Shown: positions 8,094 to 16,588 of the stretch, piece after piece
How positions within the stretch are numbered: position 1 is the first letter of the stretch
Layout: every line of letters starts with the position of its first letter
Assembly (NCBI GenBank): GCA_017442825.1
Contig: JAFRYZ010000027.1
Span: forward strand, 1-33,427
Reading direction: 5' to 3'
Source of the DNA: Prevotella sp.
Lineage (GTDB): Bacteria > Bacteroidota > Bacteroidia > Bacteroidales > Bacteroidaceae
DNA: 33,427 nucleotides
Made by a program: the position numbers and the translations under genes
Notes under the pieces: model-generated
What the model saw: only the letters and a program-made list of their open reading frames with translations
What the model was told of the DNA's origin: nothing
Databases searched by the model: none

Positions 8094-8462
8094 ATGGATT
8101 TAATCAAAGTTGCTGAAGAAGCATTTGCTACCGGTAAGAAATTCCCGGAGTTTAAAGCTGGTGACACCATCACCGTAGCCTACAAGATTATTGAGGGTTC
8201 AAAAGAGCGTATCCAGCTCTATCGTGGTGTCGTTATCAAGATTAGCGGTCATGGTGACAAGAAACGTTTCACCGTACGCAAGATGTCAGGAACTGTGGGT
8301 GTTGAGCGTATCTTCCCCATCGAGTCTCCGAACATCGAATCTATCGAAGTGAACAAAGTGGGTAAGGTTCGCAGAGCTAAGCTCTACTACCTGCGCAAGC
8401 TCACCGGTAAGGCAGCGCGAATCAAGGAGAAGCGTGTTGTCAACACAGAGAAAAAGGACTAA
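8094..8462 (+). CDS. rplS: 50S ribosomal protein L19
   Basis: L19 sits at the interface of the large and small ribosomal subunits. The 122-residue protein shows the family blocks [43 protein letters not shown] and RRAKLYYLR in order, with a basic C-terminus. The length is normal. It is a single-gene unit here: the upstream neighbour is divergent and a strong intrinsic terminator follows. The long leader of about 80 bases could carry autoregulation, as is known for some ribosomal protein genes, but I cannot identify a specific structure. Confidence 0.98.
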   Translation: MDLIKVAEEAFATGKKFPEFKAGDTITVAYKIIEGSKERIQLYRGVVIKISGHGDKKRFTVRKMSGTVGVERIFPIESPNIESIEVNKVGKVRRAKLYYLRKLTGKAARIKEKRVVNTEKKD

Positions 8463-8515
8463 TTACTCTGTACAGATTTGGCAATGCTTTATTGTTGAAT
8501 CATCAGCACAGAAAG

Positions 8516-8544
8516 AAAAAAGGGAAACGCTGTTTCCCTTTTTT
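8516..8544. terminator. Bidirectional intrinsic terminator between rplS and the small basic protein gene
   Basis: The perfect inverted repeat AAAAAAGGGAAA / TTTCCCTTTTTT with loop CGCTG gives a hairpin with a U-tract on both strands. It lies 53 bases after the rplS stop and directly abuts the stop codon of the minus-strand gene at 8545. Confidence 0.9.
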
Positions 8545-8748
8545 TTATCGTTTTCCTTTGTTCCTATTGGCACGTTGCTGACGGTATTTGGCTTTCTGCA
8601 TAGCAGAACCGCTGCCGTGGGCTCCAGTGATATACTTCTTCTTTTTGGCTTTCGTCTTCACCTTGCCGTCATCAGCGGTCTTAGGCTTACCTCCTCCCTT
8701 CTTGAAGGAAATGCCATTCTCCAAAATTGATTGGAAGTCGTCGTTCAT
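8545..8748 (-). CDS. Small lysine/glycine-rich basic protein of unknown function
   Basis: This 67-residue protein starts MNDDFQSILENGISFKKGGG. It then becomes strongly basic (KVKTKAKKKKYITG, and a C-terminal RQQRANRNKGKR). No known domain or signal peptide is visible. The composition suggests nucleic-acid or ribosome association, but that is inference only. It lies 27 bases downstream of the AICAR formyltransferase gene on the same strand and ends at the shared terminator, so it is probably the last gene of that transcript. The reading frame is clean and the ATG is well placed, which supports a real gene. Confidence 0.65.
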   Translation of the reverse strand: MNDDFQSILENGISFKKGGGKPKTADDGKVKTKAKKKKYITGAHGSGSAMQKAKYRQQRANRNKGKR

Positions 8749-8775
8749 GATTCGTTAGAATTTAGACCTTCAACC

Positions 8776-9957
8776 TTAATGGTGGAACAAGCGTACACCG
8801 GTAAACGCCATTGCAATGTCATACTTGTCACACGTTTCAATAACGTTATCGTCACGGATGCTGCCGCCAGCCTGCGCGATAAATTCCACACCACTCTTAT
8901 GTGCCCGTTCGATATTGTCACCAAAGGGGAAGAAGGCATCAGAGCCAAGTGCCACTTTTGTGTTCTTGGCAATCCAAGCTTTCTTTTCTTCTGTCGTGAA
9001 GACTTCAGGTTTCTCGGTGAAGAACTGTTGCCAAGTTCCATCACGGAGTACGTCTTCATATTCGTCACTGATGTAAACATCTATAGTGTTGTCTCGGTCG
9101 GCACGACGGATGTCATCCTTAAACGGCAGATTCATCACCTTCGGTGACTGGCGCAACCACCAGATGTCAGCTTTCTGTCCGGCAAGACGTGTACAGTGAA
9201 TGCGGCTCTGCTGACCGGCACCGATTCCGATAGCCTGTCCATCCTTGACGTAGCAGACGGAGTTCGACTGTGTATATTTCAAGGTAATCAAAGCAATAAT
9301 GAGGTCGCGACGTGCTTCGTCAGTGAAGGTCTTGTTCTTCGTGGGAATGTTTTCAAAGAGTGCAGGGTCGTCCAATTTGATTTCATTACGTCCCTGTTCG
9401 AAAGTAATACCAAACACTTGTTTGCGCTCGATGGGGTTGGGAACGTAGTCAGGATCAATCTTAATGACATTATAAGTACCTTTGCGTTTGTCCTTCAATA
9501 TCTCAATGGCTTCAGGGGTATAGTCGGGTGCTATGACACCATCGCTGACCTCGCGCTTAATGAGCGTAGCAGTAGCTGCATCGCAGGTATCGGAAAGCGC
9601 TACAAAGTCACCATAAGAACACATGCGGTCGGCACCACGGGCACGGGCGTAGGCACAAGCCAGCGGAGAGAGTTCAACCTTAACGTCATCGACAAAGTAA
9701 ATCTTTTTCAGCGTATTGCTCAACGGCAGTCCTACGGCAGCACCTGCAGGGCTGACATGCTTGAAGGAAGCTGCAGCCGGCAGACCTGTGGCTGCTTTCA
9801 GTTCTTTCACCAACTGCCATGAGTTCAATGCATCAAGGAAGTTGATATAGCCAGGACGGCCGTTGATGACTTCAATAGGTAATTCACCTTCGTCCATATA
9901 GATACGCGAAGGCTTCTGATTCGGATTGCATCCGTACTTTAATGCTAATTCTTTCAT
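8776..9957 (-). CDS. AICAR formyltransferase (free-standing PurH transformylase domain)
   Basis: The 393-residue protein corresponds to the AICAR transformylase part of bifunctional PurH. It transfers a formyl group from 10-formyl-tetrahydrofolate to AICAR, late in purine synthesis. The catalytic Lys-His pair is visible in SFKHVSPAGAA, and the conserved CSYGDFVALSD, TLKYTQSNSVCYVK, GIGAGQQSRIHCTRLA and GSDAFFPFGDNIE stretches are present. It lacks the N-terminal IMP cyclohydrolase domain, so cyclisation must be done elsewhere, for example by a separate full-length PurH. I chose the ATG at 9957 (MKELALKYGC); an in-frame upstream codon at 9981 would add eight residues. A Bacteroidetes -7 element lies at 10046-10053. 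Confidence 0.9.
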   Translation of the reverse strand: MKELALKYGCNPNQKPSRIYMDEGELPIEVINGRPGYINFLDALNSWQLVKELKAATGLPAAASFKHVSPAGAAVGLPLSNTLKKIYFVDDVKVELSPLACAYARARGADRMCSYGDFVALSDTCDAATATLIKREVSDGVIAPDYTPEAIEILKDKRKGTYNVIKIDPDYVPNPIERKQVFGITFEQGRNEIKLDDPALFENIPTKNKTFTDEARRDLIIALITLKYTQSNSVCYVKDGQAIGIGAGQQSRIHCTRLAGQKADIWWLRQSPKVMNLPFKDDIRRADRDNTIDVYISDEYEDVLRDGTWQQFFTEKPEVFTTEEKKAWIAKNTKVALGSDAFFPFGDNIERAHKSGVEFIAQAGGSIRDDNVIETCDKYDIAMAFTGVRLFHH

Positions 9958-10045
9958 ATCGTCACTTTTATATTTGCCCACAGATGTTCACAACACGATA
10001 CACAACTCCGCCTTTACGCGCGTTATGTTTTTTATATTTTGACTA

Positions 10046-10053
10046 CAAAGGTA
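10046..10053 (-). promoter_or_regulatory. Bacteroidetes -7 element for the AICAR formyltransferase gene
   Basis: The minus strand reads TACCTTTG, a full match to TAnnTTTG, giving a leader of about 80 bases. The -33 element is unclear. Confidence 0.6.
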
Positions 10054-10092
10054 CGAAAATTATGCCAAAAATACATGTTTTTCATCATTTCT

Positions 10093-10124
10093 TTTGGCGA
10101 AACGAAAAAAAAGGCCTAAGTTTG
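10093..10124 (+). promoter_or_regulatory. Promoter of the lipoprotein/radical SAM pair
   Basis: TTTG at 10093-10096, a 20-base spacer and TAAGTTTG at 10117-10124 match the Bacteroidetes housekeeping promoter (TTTG-N19/20-TAnnTTTG). Transcription would start near 10131, about 60 bases before the lipoprotein ATG. Confidence 0.7.
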
Positions 10125-10192
10125 CAGCGTATAGTAGATAACAAACAACCAATCGTTATCATCAATAGTTGCAACTAAAAACCACACGTGTT

Positions 10193-10588
10193 ATGAAAAT
10201 CAAATGGCTCAACCCACTGATGCTCACCTGCCTCTCTACAGCATTCGTAGCACTTGGCTTCGGTTCCTGCAAGTCGCAAAGCAATGTCTCAAAGCAACAG
10301 CGTGCTGAACTGAAAGGGAAAATGGCTAAAATCCAGCAAGAGATTTCCGACAACCATGCGACACTGGCAAAAATGCGCTCCGACTATGAAAACATCGGGC
10401 GCGGCGAATGTGTCTATGGTGGCCCTAACATGATGCAAGAAGCTGTTTCCCGTATGCAAGAACGACAAGATAATCAGCGTTCTTACGCCCGTAAAAAGAT
10501 GAATGAGGTACAGCAGGCCATTGACAGTCTGAATCGGGAAAGAGACAAGGTTGCCACAGAGCTTGAACAGTTAGACAAGAAGAAATGA
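10193..10588 (+). CDS. Putative lipoprotein of an rSAM/lipoprotein system (TIGR04134-like)
   Basis: The 131-residue protein has a hydrophobic signal segment ending ALGFGSC, so Cys26 is the predicted acylated residue. The mature part is almost entirely charged helix with coiled-coil character: residues about 33-66 and about 80-131. A short glycine-rich turn, GRGECVYGGP (residues 69-78), separates the helices and contains the only other mature-part cysteine, Cys73. The shape suggests a helical hairpin exposing a Cys/Tyr/Gly loop. Its stop codon overlaps the start of a radical SAM/SPASM enzyme (ATGA), implying translational coupling. I recall this pairing as the TIGRFAM families TIGR04133/TIGR04134 of Bacteroidetes, whose function is not established. 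The loop could be the modified site, but that is inference. ATG 10193 is preferred over an upstream TTG at 10169. Confidence 0.8.
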   Translation: MKIKWLNPLMLTCLSTAFVALGFGSCKSQSNVSKQQRAELKGKMAKIQQEISDNHATLAKMRSDYENIGRGECVYGGPNMMQEAVSRMQERQDNQRSYARKKMNEVQQAIDSLNRERDKVATELEQLDKKK

Positions 10589-11673
10589 AATACCGCGGTC
10601 TCTCATTGAGAAAACGCTTGGGATTGGAGATACAACGGAAGATACAGCAACAACTTATTGCTGACCATCCGTTGTATCAGTTGTTTTGGGAGTGTACACT
10701 ACGATGCAACCTACATTGCCGTCATTGTGGTAGCGATTGTAAGACAGTGGCTGGGCACGACGACATGCCACTGGAAGACTTTATCCGCGTACTCGACAGT
10801 ATCGCAGCAAAAACAGATTCACGCCAAGTCTTTATTATCATCACAGGTGGAGAACCACTAGTGAGGGAAGACATCGTGGAGTGTTGCCGAGCTATCCGTG
10901 ACCATGGATTTCCGTGGGGGATGGTCACCAACGGACTATATCTTACTCCGGAACTGTTACACCAACTGGTGGATGCCGGCATGCATGCCATGACCATCAG
11001 TCTCGATGGATTAGAGGATAACCACAATTGGATGCGTGGCAACAAAGACAGTTTCCGTGCCGTTTCGGATGCCATTGACTTGTTGCGCGAAGAACCCAAC
11101 ATCGTTTGGGATATTGTAACCTGTGCCACGGAACACAATTTCAGTGAACTGCCTGCCTTGCGAGACTTTCTCATTGACAAGGGCGTACCGTCATGGCGAT
11201 TGCTCGATGTGTTCCCCGTTGGACGTGCTGCTACAACCCCCGAAGTGCTACTCAGCGACAAGCACTACCGCCAACTGTTAGAGTTTATCCGAGAGACTCG
11301 TCGCAAAGGAAGTATCCGCACGGCATACGGATGCGAAGGTTTTGTAGGCGAATTCGAATTGGACGTACGCGACTACGGCTTTTTCTGTAAGGCTGGCATC
11401 ACCGTCGGCTCCGTTCTCATCGATGGCAGCATCTCCGCCTGCTCCAGCATACGCTCTGACTACCATCAGGGCAACATCTATGAGGACGACTTCATGGACG
11501 TGTGGGAAAACCGCTTCCTACTTTATCGAGACCGGAAATGGATGCACAAGGAGGACTGTGGTGAATGCAACATGTTCCGCTATTGTAAGGGAAGTGGCAT
11601 GCATCTGCGTGACGGTGACGGAAAACTGCTGCAATGCCATGTTCAACGGCTGTTAAGGGCAGAACATCCTTAA
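10585..11673 (+). CDS. Radical SAM/SPASM enzyme of the rSAM/lipoprotein system (TIGR04133-like)
   Basis: The 362-residue enzyme has the radical SAM iron-sulfur motif CX3CX2C at Cys41, Cys45 and Cys48 (CNLHCRHC) and the SAM-binding GGEP at residues 88-91. MVTNG and ISLDG follow as expected for the partial TIM barrel. Further cysteines in the C-terminal third (YGCEGF, FFCKAG, SACSS, CGECNMFRYCKG, QCHV) fit a SPASM domain holding one or two auxiliary clusters, typical of peptide-modifying enzymes such as anaerobic sulfatase maturases. It overlaps the preceding lipoprotein gene by four bases. The obvious hypothesis is that it modifies that lipoprotein, although the enzyme is cytoplasmic and would have to act before export. 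Heme or cofactor-related SPASM enzymes are an alternative. Confidence 0.88.
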   Translation: MKYRGLSLRKRLGLEIQRKIQQQLIADHPLYQLFWECTLRCNLHCRHCGSDCKTVAGHDDMPLEDFIRVLDSIAAKTDSRQVFIIITGGEPLVREDIVECCRAIRDHGFPWGMVTNGLYLTPELLHQLVDAGMHAMTISLDGLEDNHNWMRGNKDSFRAVSDAIDLLREEPNIVWDIVTCATEHNFSELPALRDFLIDKGVPSWRLLDVFPVGRAATTPEVLLSDKHYRQLLEFIRETRRKGSIRTAYGCEGFVGEFELDVRDYGFFCKAGITVGSVLIDGSISACSSIRSDYHQGNIYEDDFMDVWENRFLLYRDRKWMHKEDCGECNMFRYCKGSGMHLRDGDGKLLQCHVQRLLRAEHP

Positions 11674-11690
11674 CCTTGTTATCAAAGAAA

Positions 11691-12518
11691 CTACTCCTTA
11701 AGCAGAATGCCGGTAAAGATACGGCCACTATTAATGCCTAAACGACGTGCTGAGAAATACTCGTCACATCGGTCATACGAACAGATGTCAGATAGTTGAA
11801 TCTGTTCTTTTTCCAATCCACAATCTATCAGCTGCAAACGATTGCATTCAGGAAGGTCAAGATGCCATCGCATAAGGTCATCTGACGTTTTTCTATCTTC
11901 TATGGACACAGAAACAGGATAATGTTGCGCTATCTTGTCCATAGGAAAATCTGCCTCACGAAATGCGTTATAGACTTCATCGCCCACTTCAAAGTTTCTC
12001 AATGAAATTCCTGGTCCAATGACAGCACGCAGCTGTTGAGGATGGGTGTGATAGATTTCTTCCATCTTCCTGACAGTCTTCACCACGATGCGAGCCACAG
12101 TACCGCGCCAACCAGCATGTACCGCAGCCATGGCATGATGAGCCTCATCATAGAGCAAGACGGGGATGCAGTCGGCAGTGGAAACACCGATACAAACACC
12201 AGGCAAGTCGGTCATCACTACATCTACACCTTCCAAGAAGGAATTGCGTTCGTCGTTAGTCAATTCATAAAAGGAAGGAGTGATAGCACGAACCTCTGTC
12301 TGATGCGTTTGATGCGGATACACCAACTGCTCATCTGTAATATGCAGCAGGTTGCACAGAGCGGAACGATTGATAGAGATAGCCTTTTCGTCATCACCAC
12401 AATAATGATTGATGTTAAAGGTTGCATAGTTACCTTCACTCACCCCACCCTGTCTGGTGGTAGTGAAAGCAACAACACCGTCACCTATTAGATATGAGTG
12501 CAAGACGGGAAGATTCAT
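11691..12518 (-). CDS. pgeF: Peptidoglycan editing factor PgeF (YfiH/laccase-domain family)
   Basis: The 275-residue protein belongs to the multicopper-polyphenol-oxidase-like DUF152/YfiH family. It has the metal-binding residues in [18 protein letters not shown] and [10 protein letters not shown], plus IGPGIS. E. coli PgeF (YfiH) keeps L-serine out of peptidoglycan stem peptides; some homologues act as purine nucleoside phosphorylases or deaminases. The ATG overlaps the obgE stop by four bases (ATGA), so the two are translationally coupled. Being in an operon with hpt and adk makes a purine role worth considering. The radical SAM gene converges with it 17 bases away with no obvious terminator between them. 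Confidence 0.87.
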   Translation of the reverse strand: MNLPVLHSYLIGDGVVAFTTTRQGGVSEGNYATFNINHYCGDDEKAISINRSALCNLLHITDEQLVYPHQTHQTEVRAITPSFYELTNDERNSFLEGVDVVMTDLPGVCIGVSTADCIPVLLYDEAHHAMAAVHAGWRGTVARIVVKTVRKMEEIYHTHPQQLRAVIGPGISLRNFEVGDEVYNAFREADFPMDKIAQHYPVSVSIEDRKTSDDLMRWHLDLPECNRLQLIDCGLEKEQIQLSDICSYDRCDEYFSARRLGINSGRIFTGILLKE

Positions 12519-13687
12519 TCGTCCTCGTATTCAAAATCTTCGATTTCATCGACAAACTCAACGTCATCCATATCTTCGTCATCAAGGATAAGGATGTCTT
12601 CGCCTTCGTCTTCCATTTCCTTGGCAAAACGACTCATCTCCTTGTCACGGTGTACCAGCGTGTCTTCTGCAGTAATTGACTGCAACTTGTTGCTCTCGCT
12701 GTTGAGTTCCTCCCAAAGGACATCCTTCAACTCGTCCAAACCCTTTCCTGTAACAGAAGAAATAAAGACAGTTTGTACGTCATCGGGCAACGTATCGCGC
12801 AACATCTCTATGAGTTCGTCATCTAACAAGTCGCACTTCGTCACAGCAAGGACGCGATGTTTATCCAACAACTCAGGATTAAATTGCCGTAGCTCATTCA
12901 ACAAGATGTTGTACTCCCGTTTGATGTCATCGGTATCGCCAGGCACCATGAACAACAACAGCGAGTTGCGTTCTATATGTCGCAAGAAACGCAAGCCAAG
13001 TCCTTTTCCTTCGCTGGCACCTTCGATGATTCCAGGTATATCGGCCATGACAAACGACTTATTGTCACGATAGCCCACAATTCCAAGACTTGGTTCCATC
13101 GTGGTGAATGGATAGTTGGCAATCTTAGGACGAGCATTAGAAAGGGAAGAAACCAAGGTAGATTTACCAGCATTAGGGAAACCAACAAGTCCGACATCGG
13201 CAAGGAGTTTCAGTTCGAGGATGACGGTCATCTCCTGCATCGGCTCTCCCGGTTGCGCATAACGCGGTGCTTGATTCGTTGCCGATCGGAATTGGAAGTT
13301 GCCGAGTCCTCCCCTTCCCCCTTTCAGCAGCAAGACAACTTGCCCGTCTTCTGCCACGTCACAGACAAACTTTCCGGTTTCTGCATTATAGACCACCGTG
13401 CCACAAGGAACGTCAATATAGATATCCTTGCCGTCAGTTCCGTGGCATTTATCCCTGCCGCCGTTACCACCATGCTCTGCAAACACATGACGTTGGTATT
13501 TCAGGTGTAACAACGTCCAATAATTATGATTTCCACGCAGATAGATGTTCCCCCCACGACCACCATCTCCCCCGTCAGGACCTCCATTGGGGTTATACTT
13601 CACGTGACGCAGGTGCATAGAGCCCTTGCCGCCCTTTCCAGAGCGGCAATGAATCTTCACATAATCTACGAAATTGGACTCTGCCAT
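12515..13687 (-). CDS. obgE: GTPase Obg/CgtA
   Basis: ObgE is an essential GTPase associated with the large ribosomal subunit and the stringent response. The 390-residue protein begins with the glycine-rich Obg fold ([20 protein letters not shown], and further GG repeats to about residue 155). The G domain follows, with G1 GFPNAGKST, the switch II region [12 protein letters not shown] and G4 VTKCD. The C-terminus is a long acidic tail (about residues 363-390, mainly D and E), common in the family. It lies between adk and pgeF on the minus strand. The 65-base gap to adk holds an unusual CCTAGG array. Confidence 0.97.
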   Translation of the reverse strand: MAESNFVDYVKIHCRSGKGGKGSMHLRHVKYNPNGGPDGGDGGRGGNIYLRGNHNYWTLLHLKYQRHVFAEHGGNGGRDKCHGTDGKDIYIDVPCGTVVYNAETGKFVCDVAEDGQVVLLLKGGRGGLGNFQFRSATNQAPRYAQPGEPMQEMTVILELKLLADVGLVGFPNAGKSTLVSSLSNARPKIANYPFTTMEPSLGIVGYRDNKSFVMADIPGIIEGASEGKGLGLRFLRHIERNSLLLFMVPGDTDDIKREYNILLNELRQFNPELLDKHRVLAVTKCDLLDDELIEMLRDTLPDDVQTVFISSVTGKGLDELKDVLWEELNSESNKLQSITAEDTLVHRDKEMSRFAKEMEDEGEDILILDDEDMDDVEFVDEIEDFEYEDE

Positions 13688-13702
13688 ACCATTTATTTTT
13701 TA

Positions 13703-13747
13703 CCTAGGTAATCCTAGGTTGTCCTAGGAAACCCTAGATACCCTAGG
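13703..13747. repeat. Phased array of CCTAGG palindromes between adk and obgE
   Basis: CCTAGG occurs at 13703-13708, 13713-13718, 13723-13728 and 13742-13747, with a one-base variant CCTAGA at 13733-13738. Centres are spaced 10, 10, 10 and 9 bases apart, close to one helical turn. The array starts 16 bases upstream of the obgE start. It could be a phased protein-binding site, a repeat prone to slippage, or part of an RNA structure. I know of no assigned function. Confidence 0.9.
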
Positions 13748-13752
13748 AATTT

Positions 13753-14325
13753 CTAAATTCTATCGATCACCTCACAAATGCGTGAGAAGATATCATCGAC
13801 CGTGCCGAGACCTTCAACATGATAATGAATACCCTCGCCATCATACCACTTAATCAGCGGTTGTGTCTGATGATGATAGACATCGAGACGTTTTTTGATG
13901 GTCTCTTCATTATCATCAGAACGACCACTCAACTGACCGCGGAGCAGCAGGCGCTTCATCAGTTCGTCTTCAGGAACATACAATTCTATCATAGCAGCAA
14001 TCTGATGACCGCGTTCCGATAGCATCTTCTTTAAAGCTTCAGCCTGCGGAATAGTACGAGGGAAACCATCGAAGATGACACCCTCATGATCCGTACCAAA
14101 GGAATCATAAACACTGGCAAGGATGTTAACCATCAAGTCGTCGGGGATGAGCTGACCTTGGTCGATAAATCCTTTGGCAGTTTTTCCTAACTCTGTTCCA
14201 TTTTTGATTTCATTGCGTAGCACATCACCGGTGGAGATGTGTCCGAAACCATACTTCTCAATCATCTTGTCGCTCTGAGTGCCTTTACCAGCACCCGGAG
14301 CTCCGAATATTACAATATTTTTCAT
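13753..14325 (-). CDS. adk: Adenylate kinase
   Basis: Adk interconverts ATP, ADP and AMP. The 190-residue protein has the P-loop FGAPGAGKGTQ at residues 6-16, the AMP-binding HISTGDVLR and GFPRTIPQAE motifs, and a short LID (RLLLRGQLSGRSDDNEETIKKRL region). It lacks the zinc-cysteine insert of long-form enzymes. The length is typical of the short form found in Bacteroidetes. It sits 46 bases downstream of hpt, consistent with a purine salvage pair in one operon. Confidence 0.97.
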   Translation of the reverse strand: MKNIVIFGAPGAGKGTQSDKMIEKYGFGHISTGDVLRNEIKNGTELGKTAKGFIDQGQLIPDDLMVNILASVYDSFGTDHEGVIFDGFPRTIPQAEALKKMLSERGHQIAAMIELYVPEDELMKRLLLRGQLSGRSDDNEETIKKRLDVYHHQTQPLIKWYDGEGIHYHVEGLGTVDDIFSRICEVIDRI

Positions 14326-14371
14326 ATCCTTTTTTCGGGCTGTTCTCTTACAATGCCCTTATCCTTATAAC

Positions 14372-14911
14372 TTAATCTTTCACCAATGTATAGATGTCAC
14401 GTAAATTGCGACCTGCTTGATCATAGTCGAGTCCATAACCAACTATGAAGTCGTTGGGAATCTCCATGGCAGCATATTCTATGTTTAAATCTACTTGGAG
14501 CTTATCTGGTTTCAGCAACATCGTACAGATGTGGATGGATTCGGGATGGCGCGTTCCCAAAGTTTCTATCATGCGTTTCATCGTCAATCCCGTATCTACA
14601 ATATCTTCCACGATAACCACTGTACGGTTGGAGATGTCTTCATTGATGCCCAACACCTCTGTGATTTTTCCTGATGAAGCCGTACCTTGATACGATGCCA
14701 ACTTCACAAAAGAAATCTCACAAGGAATAGTAATATTGCGCATCAAATCGGCAGCAAAAATGAAGGAACCATTCAGCACAGCGATAAACAAGGGATTCTT
14801 GTCTGCCAAATCATGGTTAATACGTTCTGCCACTGCCTTAACTTTCTCCAAGATGACAGCCTCTGGAATAGAAGTCTCGAAGGTCTTGTCCTTAATAGTT
14901 ACTCTACTCAT
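14372..14911 (-). CDS. hpt: Hypoxanthine phosphoribosyltransferase
   Basis: The enzyme salvages hypoxanthine (and often guanine) with PRPP to give IMP or GMP. The 179-residue protein carries the PRPP-binding loop VVIVEDIVDTGLTM, preceded by FVKLASYQGT and followed by PNDFIVGYGLDYDQAGRNL, all characteristic of the HPRT family. It is the first gene of the hpt-adk-obgE-pgeF operon. Unlike most genes here it has a strong Shine-Dalgarno sequence, AGGAGGC at 14918-14924, six bases from the ATG. A Bacteroidetes -7 element lies just upstream. Confidence 0.95.
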   Translation of the reverse strand: MSRVTIKDKTFETSIPEAVILEKVKAVAERINHDLADKNPLFIAVLNGSFIFAADLMRNITIPCEISFVKLASYQGTASSGKITEVLGINEDISNRTVVIVEDIVDTGLTMKRMIETLGTRHPESIHICTMLLKPDKLQVDLNIEYAAMEIPNDFIVGYGLDYDQAGRNLRDIYTLVKD

Positions 14912-14917
14912 AATAAT

Positions 14918-14946
14918 GCCTCCTATTTAATTTGGGTGCAAAATTA
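14918..14946 (-). promoter_or_regulatory. hpt -7 promoter element and strong ribosome binding site
   Basis: On the minus strand TAATTTTG (14939-14946) fits TAnnTTTG, and AGGAGGC (14918-14924) is a near-perfect Shine-Dalgarno site six bases before the hpt ATG. This is notable because Bacteroidetes mRNAs usually lack such sites. Confidence 0.7.
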
Positions 14947-14989
14947 CAAAAAACTTCAAACTTTATACGCTAAACTATAAACTTTTCAT

Positions 14990-14997
14990 TACTTTTG
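14990..14997 (+). promoter_or_regulatory. Bacteroidetes -7 element for nnrDE
   Basis: TACTTTTG followed by C matches TAnnTTTG about 55 bases upstream of the nnrDE ATG. It is divergent from the hpt promoter within the 141-base intergenic region. Confidence 0.6.
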
Positions 14998-15052
14998 CAA
15001 CATCTTTACACGTTGACCATGCCTACAAACGGCAATATTGACACCGGAGAAG

Positions 15053-16570
15053 ATGAAGATATTTACAAGTACGCAGATACGAGAGCTCGATCGCTATACG
15101 ATGGAACATGAACCTATCCGTTCCATCGACTTAATGGAACGTGCTGCCAAAGCATTGACTGCAGCCATCACGGAGCGGTGGACCAACCGCACTCCTATCG
15201 TTGTCTTTGCTGGTCCTGGCAATAATGGCGGTGACGCATTGGCAGTGGCAAGGATGCTGGCAGAGAAAGACTATCAGGTCAGCACGTTCTTGTTCAACAT
15301 CAGCAACCACTTGTCGGAAGATTGCATCACCAACCGTCAGCGAGCAAAGGACACAAAAAAGATGAAGGACTTCACGGAGGTGACAACACAATTCGACCCT
15401 CCCATATTGGAAGCGAACATGCTGGTCATTGACGGTCTGTTCGGTTCTGGTCTGAACAAACCTTTGGCTGGCGGCTTTGCCTCATTGGTAAAATACATCA
15501 ACCAATCTCCTTCTACTATCGTCAGCATCGACATGCCGTCTGGACTGATGACGGAAGACAACACTTATAACATCAGTGCCAACATCATCCGGGCCGACCT
15601 GACGCTGACTTTACAGATGAAGAAATTGGCGTTCATGATGCCCGACAACCAACAGTTTATTGGCGAGTTGCGTATCTTGGATATTCGGTTGAATCAAGAT
15701 TTTATCAAACTTACGGAGTCTTCCTATAGCATTTTAGAGGAAAATGACATCCGCGCCAAATTAAAAGGACGCGACGACTTTGCTCATAAAGGGACGATGG
15801 GCAGCGCACTGTTAATAGCCGGTAGCTATGGTATGGCAGGAGCTGCCATTCTAGCTTCGCAAGCCTGTCTGCGTACAGGGGTGGGAAAGGTTACCGTTCA
15901 TACTCCAAAGAAAAACTATAATGTCATGCAGATAGCTGTTCCGGAAGCTGTCATGCAGATGGACCACGAAGAAACCTATTTCTCCGAAGCTGTCGATGCT
16001 GAAGATTTCGACGCAGTAGGAATAGGACCTGGGTTAGGTCAACATGAGAATAGCGCTATAGCCCTCATTACCCAACTGCGGCGCTCCCAATGTCCTATTG
16101 TTGTTGATGCTGACGGCCTGAACATTCTTGCCTCTCATCGGGCGTGGTTGCAACAGTTGCCAAAAGGGATTATCATGACACCCCACCCCAAGGAGTTCGA
16201 CCGCATTGCTGGCACATCCTGCAATGGCGACTACGAAAGATTGCACAAAGCATCAGAGTTAGCACAAAATCTACAGATATACATTCTGCTGAAAGGTCAT
16301 TATTCTGCTCTTTGTACCCCGACGGGAAAAATTATCTTCAACTCAACAGGTAACAGTGGTATGGCAACAGCAGGCAGCGGCGATGTGCTGACAGGCATCA
16401 TCACAGCCCTGTTGGCTCGTGGTTATCACGCCTGTGATGCCAGCGTCGTAGGAATGTACCTGCACGGATTGGCAGGCGACTTAGCCATCAAAGACCTGGG
16501 TAAGGAAAGCCTGATTGCCGGTGACATCATCAAATACCTGCCTGCAGCTTTTAAGAGACTGAATGAATAA
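15053..16570 (+). CDS. nnrD: Bifunctional NAD(P)H-hydrate epimerase / ADP-dependent dehydratase
   Basis: This fused repair enzyme restores damaged (hydrated) NADH and NADPH. The N-terminal part (about residues 1-220) is the epimerase with the YjeF_N signature FAGPGNNGGDAL and the block DGLFGSGLNKPL. The C-terminal part (about 225-505) is the ribokinase-like dehydratase: GSALLIAGSYGMAGAAILA, GIGPGLG, DADGLN, TPHPKEF and TAGSGDVLTGII with the catalytic Asp. The total of 505 residues fits the NnrE-NnrD fusion. I chose ATG 15053 (MKIFTSTQIREL), preceded by a GGAGA box; TTG 15038 is a less likely start. The gene is alone on its strand and ends at a strong terminator shared with the aldolase gene. 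Confidence 0.95.
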   Translation: MKIFTSTQIRELDRYTMEHEPIRSIDLMERAAKALTAAITERWTNRTPIVVFAGPGNNGGDALAVARMLAEKDYQVSTFLFNISNHLSEDCITNRQRAKDTKKMKDFTEVTTQFDPPILEANMLVIDGLFGSGLNKPLAGGFASLVKYINQSPSTIVSIDMPSGLMTEDNTYNISANIIRADLTLTLQMKKLAFMMPDNQQFIGELRILDIRLNQDFIKLTESSYSILEENDIRAKLKGRDDFAHKGTMGSALLIAGSYGMAGAAILASQACLRTGVGKVTVHTPKKNYNVMQIAVPEAVMQMDHEETYFSEAVDAEDFDAVGIGPGLGQHENSAIALITQLRRSQCPIVVDADGLNILASHRAWLQQLPKGIIMTPHPKEFDRIAGTSCNGDYERLHKASELAQNLQIYILLKGHYSALCTPTGKIIFNSTGNSGMATAGSGDVLTGIITALLARGYHACDASVVGMYLHGLAGDLAIKDLGKESLIAGDIIKYLPAAFKRLNE

Positions 16571-16588
16571 AAAGAATACAAATGACTC

